A stretch of 64,000 nucleotides of DNA from assembly GCA_963732775.1 (NCBI GenBank), contig CAVTAR010000001.1:2335102-2399101 (forward strand), given 5' to 3'. The stretch comes from CAVRQM01 sp963732775. GTDB lineage: Bacteria > Pseudomonadota > Alphaproteobacteria > Acetobacterales > Acetobacteraceae. Position numbers and translations under genes: made by a program. This document shows positions 28,653 through 39,556 of the stretch, piece after piece; positions within the stretch are counted from its first letter, which is position 1; each line of letters begins with the position of its first letter. Under the pieces are notes generated by a model that was not told the DNA's origin, ran no database searches, and worked only from the letters and a program-made list of their open reading frames with translations.

Positions 28653-28724
28653 TAGGCGCGGAAGGAATTGAACCTCCGACCTCCACCATGTGATGGCAGC
28701 GCTCTGCCACTGAGCTACACGCCT
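28653..28724 (-). tRNA. tRNA-Val (anticodon CAC)
   Basis: 72 nt folding as a full cloverleaf: acceptor AGGCGTG/CGCGCCT, D-arm GCTC/GAGC, anticodon stem CTGCC/GGTGG with loop ATCACAT (U33 then CAC), five-base variable loop, T-arm GGAGG/CCTTC with TTCAATT loop, discriminator A. No CCA is encoded. Two G-U wobbles lie in the anticodon stem. It sits 65 bp upstream of the export lipoprotein gene on the same strand. Confidence 0.95.
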
Positions 28725-28822
28725 GCACGCCGCACCGGTCCGCTCGACCGCGCCGCCACTGTGCCGGCCATTGCCTGACGGAAGGTGAACGCGAGGACCG
28801 AACACCGGCCGCGGCCCTGCTA

Positions 28823-28838
28823 GGGGTTCGTCAACCCC
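28823..28838. repeat. Perfect short hairpin upstream of prsK
   Basis: GGGGTT, a CGTC loop, then AACCCC, 40 bp before the prsK start. It could be a regulator site or a weak stem in the leader. No U-tract follows, so it is not a canonical terminator on either strand. Confidence 0.4.
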
Positions 28839-28878
28839 GCGGTCGTCAGACTGCACCGGTCCGGATCGGGGTCGACAC

Positions 28879-30908
28879 ATGGCGACGGCATTGCCGGACG
28901 CACACGCGGTGACGGTGTCGCTCCACGTCCTCTGCGCCGCCGTCTACCTGCTGCTCGCGATGCTCGTGCTGGCGCAGGCGAGCCGCACCGGCGCGCTGAA
29001 CCGCCACGGGGCGCTGCTGTCACTCGCCTGCCTCGCGACCGCGGCCTGGGCGGCCATCGCGGCCGCGTCCTGGCGTGCGCCGATCGACGGCGTTGCGGGC
29101 CGGCTCGACCTCGCCCGGGCGCTGTCGCTGTACCTCTTCTCGTGGCACCTGTATCGCCACGGCGCCGCGGCGCGACTGTTCGGCAGGCTCGGGCTCGTGG
29201 CGCTCGCCGCCGCCTTCGCCATGGGACTCGCCGGTGCGTCGGGCGGGCCGCTCGGCCTTGCCTCCGGCACGCTAGCGCTGCGGCTGGCCTGCGGCGTGTG
29301 CCAGCTGTTGCTGCTGGAGAATCTCTACCGCACGCTCGGCGCGGCGGGGCGCTGGCACGCCAATCCTGCCTGCATCGCGCTGGGCGGCCTTGCCGGCTAC
29401 GATGTCGCGCTGTGCGCCGATGCGGCGTTGTTTCATGCGTGGTCGCCGGTGCTGCTCGCCGGGCGGCCGCTGGTCGCGGTCCTAGTGGCGCCGCTGCTGG
29501 CGTTGGCGGTGGCGCGCAACCGCGACTGGGCGATCGACATCCACGTCTCGCGGGATGCCGCCTTCCACTCCGCGACCCTGCTGGTGAGCGGCGTGTTCCT
29601 GCTGGCGCTCGCCGCCGCCGGCGCGCTCGCGCGTCGTTACGGCCACGGCGCCGACGGCGGCTGGGCCGAGGTCGCACAGGTCACGCTGCTGTTTGCCGGC
29701 GTGCTGACGCTGGCGGTGCTGCTGAGCTCGGCCTCGGCGCGCGCCGGTACTGCGCGCCGCGTTGGTAGACCATTTCTTCACCGCCCGCTTCGACTATCGC
29801 CGCGAATGGTGGCGTTGCATCAGCACACTCTCTGGCGAGACCGGCGGGCCGGCGCTGCACGTCCGTGCGATACAGGCCGTAGCGCAGGTGGTCGACAGCC
29901 CCGCCGGCCTGCTCCTGCTCCGCGACGAGGACGGCCTGGGGCTGAACTGGGCCGGGTCGTGGAACATGCCGGCGCTGGCCGCTCCCATCGCGCACGACGA
30001 TGGCCTGCACGCCCGCCTGGAGGCGAGCGGGCCGGTGGTGGAGCTGGCCGGCTGCCCGCCAGGCAGCGCGCTCGCCGCGTGCTGGCTCGCGATTCCGCTG
30101 CGCGAGCAGGGGGCGCTGTCCGGCTGCGTCGCCGTGGCGCCGCCGCGCGCGCCGCTGCGCGTGGACCGCGAGGTGCGGGAGCTGCTGCGCGTGGTGGCGG
30201 GCGAAGTCGCGACCTATCTCGCCGAGCAGCGCACCGCGCGCCGGCTGGCCGAGACCGAGGAGCTGCGGACCCATGGCGAGCGCTTCGCCTTCGTCGCCCA
30301 CGACATCAAGAACGTGGCGAGCCAGCTCTCGCTCCTGCTGTCGAACGCCGAGCGCCACCTGGCCGACCCGGCGTTCCAGCGCGACATGCTCGCGACCGTC
30401 GCGGCCTCGGTGCGCAAGATCCGGCGCTGATCGGGCGTCTGCGGCAAGCCGACGCGGCCGCCCCCACGGTCGCGACCGACGCGGTGACGCCGTTGCGCCA
30501 CCTGGCCGTGCGCCTCGGGCACCTGCACGGTGCCGCGATCGTCGTCGATGCCGATGAGGGCCAGGCCGTCGCCATGGCCGCCGCCGACCTCGAGGCGGTG
30601 GTCACGCATCTCGTGGACAACGCCATCGCGGCGGCCGGGCGGTCGCGCCCCGTCGTCATCCGCGTGGCCAGCGCGGCGCGGCGCGTGCTGGTCGACGTCA
30701 TCGACGAGGGGCCTGGCATGACGCCGGAGTTCATGCGCGACCAATTGTTCCGGCCCTGGCACAGCGACAAGCCGGGCGGCAGCGGCGTCGGCGCCTTCCA
30801 GGCCCGCGCCCTGCTGCGCGCCGCCGGTGGCGACCTGCTGGTGACGAGCGCGCCGGGCGCCGGGACCACCATGCGCCTGCTGCTGCCCGCCGCCGCGGCC
30901 ACGCACGC

Positions 30909-30912
<4 letters not shown>
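28879..30912 (+). CDS. prsK: PEP-CTERM/XrtA system histidine kinase PrsK, frameshifted
   Basis: About 678 aa after frame joining. The first 285 residues contain about eight membrane spans. A GAF-like domain (SPAGLLLLRDEDGLGLNW) follows. FAFVAHDIKNVASQLSLLL holds the phospho-accepting His. VTHLVDNAIAAAG (N-box), VDVIDEGPGM (G1) and GSGVGAFQARALL (G2) form the ATPase domain. PrsK senses an unknown cue and phosphorylates PrsR. The middle third is in a different frame (changes near 29748 and 30425) and the original frame then resumes. The stop overlaps the prsR start (ATGA). Confidence 0.9.
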
Positions 30913-32286
<1,374 letters not shown>

Positions 32287-32290
<4 letters not shown>

Positions 32291-35212
32291 AACAAGCGCA
32301 TCGCCGTGGTCCTGCTCGTCAGCTGCGTCGGGCTCGGCGGGGCCGCCGCCTGGTTCGTGCTGCGGCCGCACGACGAGGTGACGCAGGCCAGGTCGCTGAT
32401 GGCGGCGGGCGATCTGCGCGCCGCCTCGCTCGCGCTGCGCTCGGCCGTCCTGGCCGACCCGGGCCGCGCGGAGGCGCATTACCGGCTCGGCCTCGTGCAG
32501 CTGCAGCTCGGCGACGCGGTTGCTGCCGAGAAGGAGCTGCGCGCGGCGCGGGATCGCGGCTGGGACGCGGCGGCGGTGCGCGGGCCGCTCGCCGACGCGC
32601 TGCTCGACCAGCGCCGCTACGAGGACGTGCTGCACGACTTCACCGCCGACGGCCTGCCGCCCGCACCGGCGAGCACGATGCTGGTGGCGCGCAGTGCCGC
32701 CGAGCTCGGCCTGGGCCATGCCGAGGCGGCTCGCGCCGAGGCGACGCGGGCACGGGCGCTGGCGCCGGAATCCGTCGAGGCCGCGCTCGCGCTCGGCATG
32801 GCGGCGCGTGCCGGGGGAGATCTCAAGGCGGCAGCCGCCGCGGTCACGGAGGCTCTCGCACGCGATCCGAAGGCGGCCCACGCGCTGCTGCTGGACGCCG
32901 AACTGCGCGGCGCGCGGGGCGACCCGGCGGGCGCGCTGGCGGCGCTGGACCACGCCGTCGCGGCCGCCCCGCTGTGGTCGCAGGCGCGGCTGGAACGCCC
33001 CCAGTTGCTGCTGGCGATGCACGACGACGCGCGGGCGCGGGCCGACCTCGACTGGCTGCTGCAGCAGGACCCGCACGCCCCGGGGCCGCGCTTCCTGCTG
33101 GCGCAGGTGCTGGTGCGCGCGAAGGATTACCGCGGTGCCGACGCGGCGCTCGACCGGGTCGGCCCGGCGCTGCCCCTTCTGCCGCGCGGCGAGCTGCTGC
33201 AGGCCATCGTCAAGGCCGGACTGAACCAGCCGGAGCAGGCGATGGATGCCGCCTCGCGGCATCTCGGCCACCATCCCGACGACCCCGGTGCCGCGGTCCT
33301 GGTGGCGCGCCTCGCACTGGCCGCCGGACGGCCGGGCCAGGCGATCGAGGTGCTGGAGGGGGCGGCCCGGGCCGGCCATGCAGACGCCGGCGTGCTGACC
33401 CTGCTTAGCCAGGCGCGGTCGGCGGCGGGCCAGCCGGCCGAGGCCGTGCGGGTGATGCAGCAGGTGGCTGCCCTGGCCCCCGACGATCCCGGCGCCCTGG
33501 CGCGGCTCGGCCGGCTGCGGCTCGATGCCGGCGACGCGCCGGCCGCCGAGCGCGACCTGGAACACGCGCTCGACCTGGTGCCGGCCGGCGCTGCCGACGG
33601 GGGCACACCCGTTGTTGCCGCGTCGGCCGTTCCCGTTTCGACCTCTGCGACGGCGCTGGTCACACGCGAACCGGGCTCCACGGAGCCGGCCGAGACCGCG
33701 GCGGTGCTGGTGCTGGCGGCATTGCGGGCCGGCGAGCCGGACCACGCGGCCGCCGCGCTCGAGCGGTTGCGCACGCTGGGCGGCCAGCCTGCCCTGCTCG
33801 CTTCGCTCGACGGCGCGGTGAAGCTGGCGCGGCTCGACTTCGACGGCGCGCTCGAGGCACTTCGCGAGGCCGCGCGGCTGGAACCCCACGCCGTCGCCCC
33901 CACGCTCGAACTGGCCCGGCTGCTGGTGCTGCGCGGCCGCGCGGCGGAAGCGGAAGCCCTGCTTGCCGACGCCCTCGCCGCCGCGCCTCTGCAGCGCGAC
34001 CTGCTGTCCGCCGCCGTCGCGATCCTGCTCGCCGACGGCCAGGCCGCGCGCGCCGAACAAACTCTGCGCGCGGCGCACGAGGCGGCCCCGGCCGATCCGG
34101 CGATCGCCATCGGGCTCGCCGACCTGTATGGCCGCACCGGACAGCCGGCGCGTGCCGTGGACCTGCTCGACCAAGTGGAGCGTGCGCCGGCCGGCGCCGC
34201 GCCTGCTCCCGACCCAGTCACCGGGGCTCAGACCGCCGAGAGCCTGCGCCTGTCGCTGAAGGCGGCCCGCATCCGCGCCCTGCTCGCAGCGCATGACGGC
34301 GCCGGCGCGCTCGCCATCCTGCGCGACCTCGTCGCCGCGCGGCCCGACGACCTGGCGCTGCGCCAGCAATTCGTGGCGCTGGCGTTGGCCCAGGGCGAGC
34401 TCGACGCCGCCGGCGCCGCCATCCAGGACGGCCTCGCCCGCGCGCCCGGCACCGCCGCCCTGCTGGGCGCTGCCGTCGCGGTCGCGAGTCGCGCGGGCGG
34501 GCTGCAGGCCGGGCTCGATCGCGCCGACCAGCTCGCCCGCGAACCCGCCCAACTGCCCGCCGCGCTGCTGCTGAAGGGCGATCTGTATCGCTCGCAGGGC
34601 AAGCCGCGCGAGGCCGCCGCCGCCTACCGGGCCGGGTTGCGCGACGGTTCGCCCGAGATCCTGGCGACCCGCGCGGCCGAGGCGCTGGCCGCCGCGGGCG
34701 ACCCGGCGGCAGCGGCCGCACTGCTGCGCGACCGGCTGGCGACCCACCCGGCGGCGGCCGACGTCGCGCAATTGCTGGCCTCGCTCGACATTGCAGCGCA
34801 CCGGCTCGACGACGCGCGCGCGCATCTGCGGATCACGCTCGTCGCCCAGCCGCAGAACGCGGCCGCACTCAACGATCTCGCCTGGGTGGAGCAGCGGCGC
34901 CGCGACCCCGAGACCGCGCGAGCGCTGGCCCGCAAGGCCTGGCTGCTCGGCCCGGGGCCGCAGACCGCCGACACGCTCGGCGACATCCTGCTGGACGCCG
35001 GCGAGAACGGGCCGGCGCTCGACCTGCTGCGGCTCGCCGCCGCGTCACTGAAAGGCGACGCGAGCGTGCAATTCCACTACGCGCGGGCCCTGCAGCGAGC
35101 CGGGCAGCGCGACGCCGCAGCCGCCGTGCTGAAGGCAGTGGACGCGAGCGGGGCGACGTTCGACGAACAGGATCAGGCGAAGGCGCTGCTGGCCTCCCTG
35201 TCGCACCCGTGA
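32287..35212 (+). CDS. prsT: PEP-CTERM/XrtA system TPR-repeat protein PrsT, frameshift near start
   Basis: About 975 aa of tandem tetratricopeptide-like helical pairs (for example DPGRAEAHYRLGLVQLQLGD and NAAALNDLAWVEQRRRDPE) after an N-terminal hydrophobic export segment. The start at 32287 gives MKKRIAVVLLVSCVGLGG if one extra C near 32293 is ignored; without that correction the first in-frame start is 32306. PrsT is the large TPR protein linked to XrtA loci and probably a periplasmic scaffold for polymer assembly or export. There is no lipobox Cys immediately after the hydrophobic segment, although VSC lies inside it. The stop overlaps the next gene as GTGA. Confidence 0.9.
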
Positions 35213-36411
35213 GCCGGCCGCGCCTGCTGACCTTCACCACGCTCTATCCCAGCGCGGCCCAGCCCAACCACGGCGTGTTCGTGGAGAACCGCCTCCGTCA
35301 CCTCGTCGCGACCGGCCGCGTGGCCAGCACGGTGGTCGCGCCGGTGCCGTGGGTCCCCGCCGCAGCACGCCACCTCGGCGCCTGGGAACGCTACGCGGGC
35401 GCCCCGCGCCGGGAGCTGCGCCACGCGTTGCTGGTGCACCATCCGCGCTACCCGGTGGTCCCGCGCATCGGCATGGCGGCCGCGCCCTGGCTGCTGGCCG
35501 ACGCGAGCCGACGCGCGATCGCCCGGCTGCTGGAGGACGGGCTGCGGTTCGACGCCATCGACGCGCACTACGTCTATCCCGACGGCGTGGCGGCCGTGCG
35601 GCTGGGGCGTGCGTTCGGCCGACCGGTGGTGATCACCGCCCGCGGCTCGGACGTGACGCAACTGCCCGACCACGCCCTGCCGCGCCGCATGATCCGCTGG
35701 GCGGTGGCCCGCGCCGACGCGCTGATCGCGGTCAGCGCGGCATTGGCCGAGCGCCTGGTCGAGCTCGGCGCGCCTGCCGACCGGGTGCGCGTGCTTCGCA
35801 ACGGCGTCGACACGACCCTGTTCCAGCCCCTCGACCGCGCTGCCGCCCGGGCGCGGCTCGGCCTGGCCGGCCCGGCATTGCTCTCGGTCGGCCACTTGAT
35901 CGAGCGCAAGGGGCATGACCGTGTCATCGCGGCACTGACGCATCTGCCCGGCGTCTCGCTGCTGATCGCCGGCGAGGGTCCGCTGCGTGCGGCGTTGCAG
36001 GCGGGGGCGGCACGGCTCGGGCTCGCGCACCGCGTCCGCTTCCTGGGCGCGGTGCCGCATGCCGAGCTCGCCGCGGTCTACGGTGCGGCCGACGCGCTGG
36101 TGCTGGCCTCCTCGCGGGAGGGCTGGGCCAACGTGCTGCTGGAGGCGATGGCCTGCGGCACACCGGTGGTGGCGAGCCCGATACCGGGCAATCCCGAGGT
36201 GGTCCGTGCGCGCGATGCCGGCGTGATCGCGCCCGACCGCACCCCGGCCGGCATCGCCGCGGCGGTGCGCGACCTGCTCGCCGCGCCACCCGACCGGGCG
36301 GCGACGCGCCGCTATGCCGAGGGGTTCGGCTGGGAGGAGACCAGCGCCGGCCAGTGCGCGGTGTTCGCCCGCGTGCTGGGGATCGACATCCCGTCCCACA
36401 ACGCGGCGTAG
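35209..36411 (+). CDS. Glycosyltransferase family 4 of the exosortase locus
   Basis: 400 aa, GTG start overlapping the prsT stop. The N-terminal domain reads LLTFTTLYPSAAQPNHGVFVENRL, a pattern seen in exopolysaccharide glycosyltransferases. The C-terminal GT-B domain has LLSVGHLIERKGHDRVI, VRFLGAVPHAELAAVYGAAD and REGWANVLLEAMACGTPVVA, with the catalytic Glu region. It likely adds one sugar during repeat-unit assembly. Its last 100 bp overlap the 3' end of the convergent glycosyltransferase gene. Confidence 0.9.
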   Translation: MSRPRLLTFTTLYPSAAQPNHGVFVENRLRHLVATGRVASTVVAPVPWVPAAARHLGAWERYAGAPRRELRHALLVHHPRYPVVPRIGMAAAPWLLADASRRAIARLLEDGLRFDAIDAHYVYPDGVAAVRLGRAFGRPVVITARGSDVTQLPDHALPRRMIRWAVARADALIAVSAALAERLVELGAPADRVRVLRNGVDTTLFQPLDRAAARARLGLAGPALLSVGHLIERKGHDRVIAALTHLPGVSLLIAGEGPLRAALQAGAARLGLAHRVRFLGAVPHAELAAVYGAADALVLASSREGWANVLLEAMACGTPVVASPIPGNPEVVRARDAGVIAPDRTPAGIAAAVRDLLAAPPDRAATRRYAEGFGWEETSAGQCAVFARVLGIDIPSHNAA

Positions 36412-37457
36412 GCCTGGAACATGGCTTCCTGGTCGAAGCGGCTCTGCGCCACGCGGCGGTTGGCGGCACCGATCGCCGCCCAGGCGTGGCGCCGGCCGGC
36501 GAGGTCGGCCAGCGCCGCGGCGAACCGCGCGTCATCGGCCGGGACCACCCAGGGCCGGTTCGGCGTCGCCAGCATGCGCGCGACGTCGCCCACGTCGGTG
36601 GCGACCACCGGCAGGCCGGCCGCCATCGCTTCCAGCAGCGAGAGCGGCATCTGCTCGGTGTCCGACGACAGCGCGAACAGGTCGAACGTCGCGTAGAGCG
36701 CGGCAGGGTCGGGGACGTGGCCGGCGAAGTGGACACGCTCCGCAATGCCCAGTCCGCGCGCCTCGCACCGCAGTCGCGCAAGGTCCGGGCCGTCGCCGAC
36801 CACCACGAGACGCACCCCGGGCGGCGCGCCCGCGACGGCGCGCAACAGCCGGCCGATGTTCTTCTCCGGCCGCAAGGCGGCGACCGTGCCGATGACCACG
36901 CCGTCGCCCGCCGGCCGGGTTGCGGGCCCGAACCGCATCGCATCGACCCCGTTCGCGACCAGCCGCAGCCGCCGCTCCGGCACCCGCCAGACATTCCGCG
37001 CGATTGCCTGCAGCGTCGCGGACGGCACGACGACGGTCGCGCGGCGCAACGCCAGGCGGCGCAGCCACACCCGGCGCGGCAGTTGCCGGAATCGCTCCTC
37101 GGGGCCGAACCCGTCCTCCATGTGGACGTGGCGCGCCACCATCGGCATCCAGGCGTTGGCGAGCGCCCACTCGATCGCGCCGAAATTGCTGGTGACGAGG
37201 GCCGTCGGCCGCCAGGCCCGCAGCGCCGAGCGGCAGCGGCGCAGGTTGCCGAACGTGTCGCCCTTGCGCAGGCGCGGCTCCGGAAACGTCACGTCGAGCG
37301 CCGGGGACAGCCGCTCGCGCGCCGAACGATCGCCGTCCATGGCAACGATCGCGTGCCGCCAGCGGCGGCCGAAGCGGTTCGCCACGGCCGCGAACCGCAC
37401 CTGCGGGCCGCCGGTCGCGAAGGTGGAGAACACGTGCAGCAGCAGCGGCGCCGTCAT
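36312..37457 (-). CDS. Glycosyltransferase family 4, PEP-CTERM/EpsH-associated type
   Basis: 381 aa. N-terminus LLLHVFSTFATGGPQVRFAAVANRF is an acceptor-domain pattern of GT4 enzymes. VIGTVAALRPEKNIGRLLRAV, VHFAGHVPDPAALYATFDLFAL and EQMPLSLLEAMAAGLPVVATDVGDV form the donor domain with the EX7E-type motif. It overlaps the Gfo/Idh/MocA-epimerase gene upstream (ATGA). Its 3' end runs antisense for 100 bp into the convergent GT4 gene. Confidence 0.9.
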   Translation of the reverse strand: MTAPLLLHVFSTFATGGPQVRFAAVANRFGRRWRHAIVAMDGDRSARERLSPALDVTFPEPRLRKGDTFGNLRRCRSALRAWRPTALVTSNFGAIEWALANAWMPMVARHVHMEDGFGPEERFRQLPRRVWLRRLALRRATVVVPSATLQAIARNVWRVPERRLRLVANGVDAMRFGPATRPAGDGVVIGTVAALRPEKNIGRLLRAVAGAPPGVRLVVVGDGPDLARLRCEARGLGIAERVHFAGHVPDPAALYATFDLFALSSDTEQMPLSLLEAMAAGLPVVATDVGDVARMLATPNRPWVVPADDARFAAALADLAGRRHAWAAIGAANRRVAQSRFDQEAMFQAYAALWDGMSIPSTRANTAHWPALVSSQPNPSA

Positions 37458-39556
37458 GGCCGGGCGTGGACGCCGATGGCGCGCGCGAAAAAGGTCTCGC
37501 GGTCGCCGACCGGCCGCCAGCCGAGGTCGCGCGTCGCCTCGGGGATGTCGAACCGGGCCGCGAGCCCCCGCGAGCGCAGGTCGCGCAGCGACGGCGCGCC
37601 AGCCGCGCGCCCCGTCACCCGCTTGACGAGGTATTTCGCGCCCTCCTCGGCCAGCAGCAGCAGCGGTCGTTGCGGATGGTAGGCGAGCGGACGTCGCAGC
37701 GCCGCCGCCAATGCGGCGATGTACTCGCGCGCCGAGAGACGGACGTCGCCGACCAGGTTGTAGCAGCGTCCCTCCACGCCCGCGGCGTCGATGGCGGCGA
37801 CGATGGCGGCGGCCACGTCCTGCACCAGCACGAACGGCAGCGCGTTGCGCCCGGCATTCCAGCCAAGGCAGTGCTGCTCGGTGTTGAACGCGCCGAGGCC
37901 GGAGTGGAACGGGCTGCTGCCCCCGCCCACCACCAGGCCGGGCCGCAGGATCACCACCGGCAGGCCCGTTTCGCGGTGCAGCGCCAGCAGCATCCGGTCG
38001 CACAGCACCTTCGCCCGCGCGTAGTCGGCGCGCCGGTCCGGGTACGGGTCGGGCGGCGTGGCGGCGGTGATCGGACCCGCGCCGGGACCGAGATAGAGCG
38101 AGGCGATCGAGCCGACATGGATGGCGCGCGTCACTCCGCCGTCGAGACAGGCGCGGGCGAACACCTCGGCGCCGCCCAGCATGGCGTCGCGGATCGCGGC
38201 GAAGCTCTCGCCGCCGCCGCCATGGGCGAGGTTGACGACCGCGCGCACGCCCGCGATCGCACGGCGCACCGCGGCCGCGTCGCGGATGTCGCCCCGGTGC
38301 AGCGCCACGCGCGGATCGTCGAACGGCGCCGGCAGCCCGTCGACCGAGCGCGCCATCACGGCAACCCGCCGCCCGCTGGCGAGCAGGGCCGCGACGCTGT
38401 GGGCGCCGATGAAGCCGGTGCCGCCCAGCACCGCCACGTCGCACGCCGGCGCTGCACGCGCGGAGCGGGCCAGGCGCGGCGGCGGCGCGGCGAATCCGGC
38501 GGCCTGCGCCAGGCGCTCGCAAGTCGCGACCAGGCCTGCGCCGAACGCGCCGTCCAGCGCCGGTGCCGCGCCCGCGTCGAGCGCGCGGTGGAATGCCGCG
38601 ATGCTCTCGCGCATCGAGACGAAGAACGGGTCGCCGCGCCCGCGCAATTTCAGGGTGGCCAGCGCGAACGTTGCCGCGTTGGCCACGCTGTCGCGCGCGA
38701 TCCCGCCGGCGGTGGCGAGCCCCGAGAGCAGCGCGTCGCCCGGCGCCATCCAGCGGGTGCGGCGATGGCAGTGCAGCCGGTTGGCCAGGATGTCGGCGAC
38801 TGCCGCGCCATCGTCGCACACCGCGGTGACCTGCCAGAACGGGAACGCCTGCCCGACCGCGAAGCGCAGCTGCGCCGGCACGTGGCTGCCGGCCAGCGTC
38901 GCGGTCAGCGTCGGATGGAACGCCCGCCCCGGCGCCAGCGCCATCGCCTCGCCGGCGATCGCCTGCACCGCGCCGATCGGCCCGGCCAGCGCCTGCACCT
39001 GGGACAGCGGGTGGACCGCCTGCTCCAGCAGGATGTTCACCGGCGCGGCGAACATCCAGTGGCCGAACTGCCGCGCGGCCATCTGCCGCAGCGGGACGTG
39101 GTAGACGCATTGGACGAAGCGCAACGGCCCGAGCGCGCCGCCCTCGACCAGGGCGCGCAGCCGCGCGAAGGCCGGGTGATGCACGAAGTTCTGGTTGACG
39201 CCGAGCGCCACGCCGGCCTCGCGCGCGGCGGCCAGCAGCGTCGCGCACGCCGCGGAGCCGGCCGCCAGCGGCTTCTCCAGCAGCACCGGCTTGCCGGCGC
39301 GCAGCAGCGTGGCCCCGATCTCGGCGTGCAGTGCGGGCGGCACCAGCACGTGCGCGCGGTCGAAGGCCTCGGCCGCGAGCGCCTCGCCCAGGGTCGCGAA
39401 CGCGCCGACACCCGGCCCGCACGCTGCCGCACGGCGTCGCGCGGCAGCGTGGTCCGGATCGACCACGCAGGCGACCGCGTGCCCCGGCAAGGTCGCCAGC
39501 GCCTGGGCGTGGGCCGCCGAGATGCCGCCGGCGCCGATCAGCGCGATCCGGCTCAT
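37454..39556 (-). CDS. Fusion: Gfo/Idh/MocA oxidoreductase + NAD-dependent sugar epimerase/dehydratase
   Basis: 700 aa in one uninterrupted frame. Residues 1 to about 340 are a Gfo/Idh/MocA enzyme: IALIGAGGISAAHAQAL, VLLEKPLAAG with the family Lys-Pro, GVNQNFVHHPAFARL, and Glu/His in LLEQAVHPLSQ. From about residue 375 an extended SDR begins with VAVLGGTGFIGAHSVAALLAS and has the YxxxK catalytic pair in DYARAKVLCD and VILRPGLVVGGG. Both halves act on nucleotide or lipid-linked sugars, so the fusion may perform two successive steps on an exopolysaccharide precursor. It lies between the amidotransferase and glycosyltransferase genes with ATGA overlaps. Confidence 0.9.
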   Translation of the reverse strand: MSRIALIGAGGISAAHAQALATLPGHAVACVVDPDHAAARRRAAACGPGVGAFATLGEALAAEAFDRAHVLVPPALHAEIGATLLRAGKPVLLEKPLAAGSAACATLLAAAREAGVALGVNQNFVHHPAFARLRALVEGGALGPLRFVQCVYHVPLRQMAARQFGHWMFAAPVNILLEQAVHPLSQVQALAGPIGAVQAIAGEAMALAPGRAFHPTLTATLAGSHVPAQLRFAVGQAFPFWQVTAVCDDGAAVADILANRLHCHRRTRWMAPGDALLSGLATAGGIARDSVANAATFALATLKLRGRGDPFFVSMRESIAAFHRALDAGAAPALDGAFGAGLVATCERLAQAAGFAAPPPRLARSARAAPACDVAVLGGTGFIGAHSVAALLASGRRVAVMARSVDGLPAPFDDPRVALHRGDIRDAAAVRRAIAGVRAVVNLAHGGGGESFAAIRDAMLGGAEVFARACLDGGVTRAIHVGSIASLYLGPGAGPITAATPPDPYPDRRADYARAKVLCDRMLLALHRETGLPVVILRPGLVVGGGSSPFHSGLGAFNTEQHCLGWNAGRNALPFVLVQDVAAAIVAAIDAAGVEGRCYNLVGDVRLSAREYIAALAAALRRPLAYHPQRPLLLLAEEGAKYLVKRVTGRAAGAPSLRDLRSRGLAARFDIPEATRDLGWRPVGDRETFFARAIGVHARP

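Noticed and set aside
28588..28728. Longer start for the export lipoprotein beginning inside the tRNA region
   Set aside because: The peptide before 28587 is a translation of the tRNA-Val gene, and a good ribosome-binding site and signal peptide belong to the ATG at 28587.
28588..28878. Sigma-54 promoters around the prsK/export divergent region
   Set aside because: No TGGCA-N-TTGC element with correct 10-bp GG/GC spacing was found by eye on either strand.
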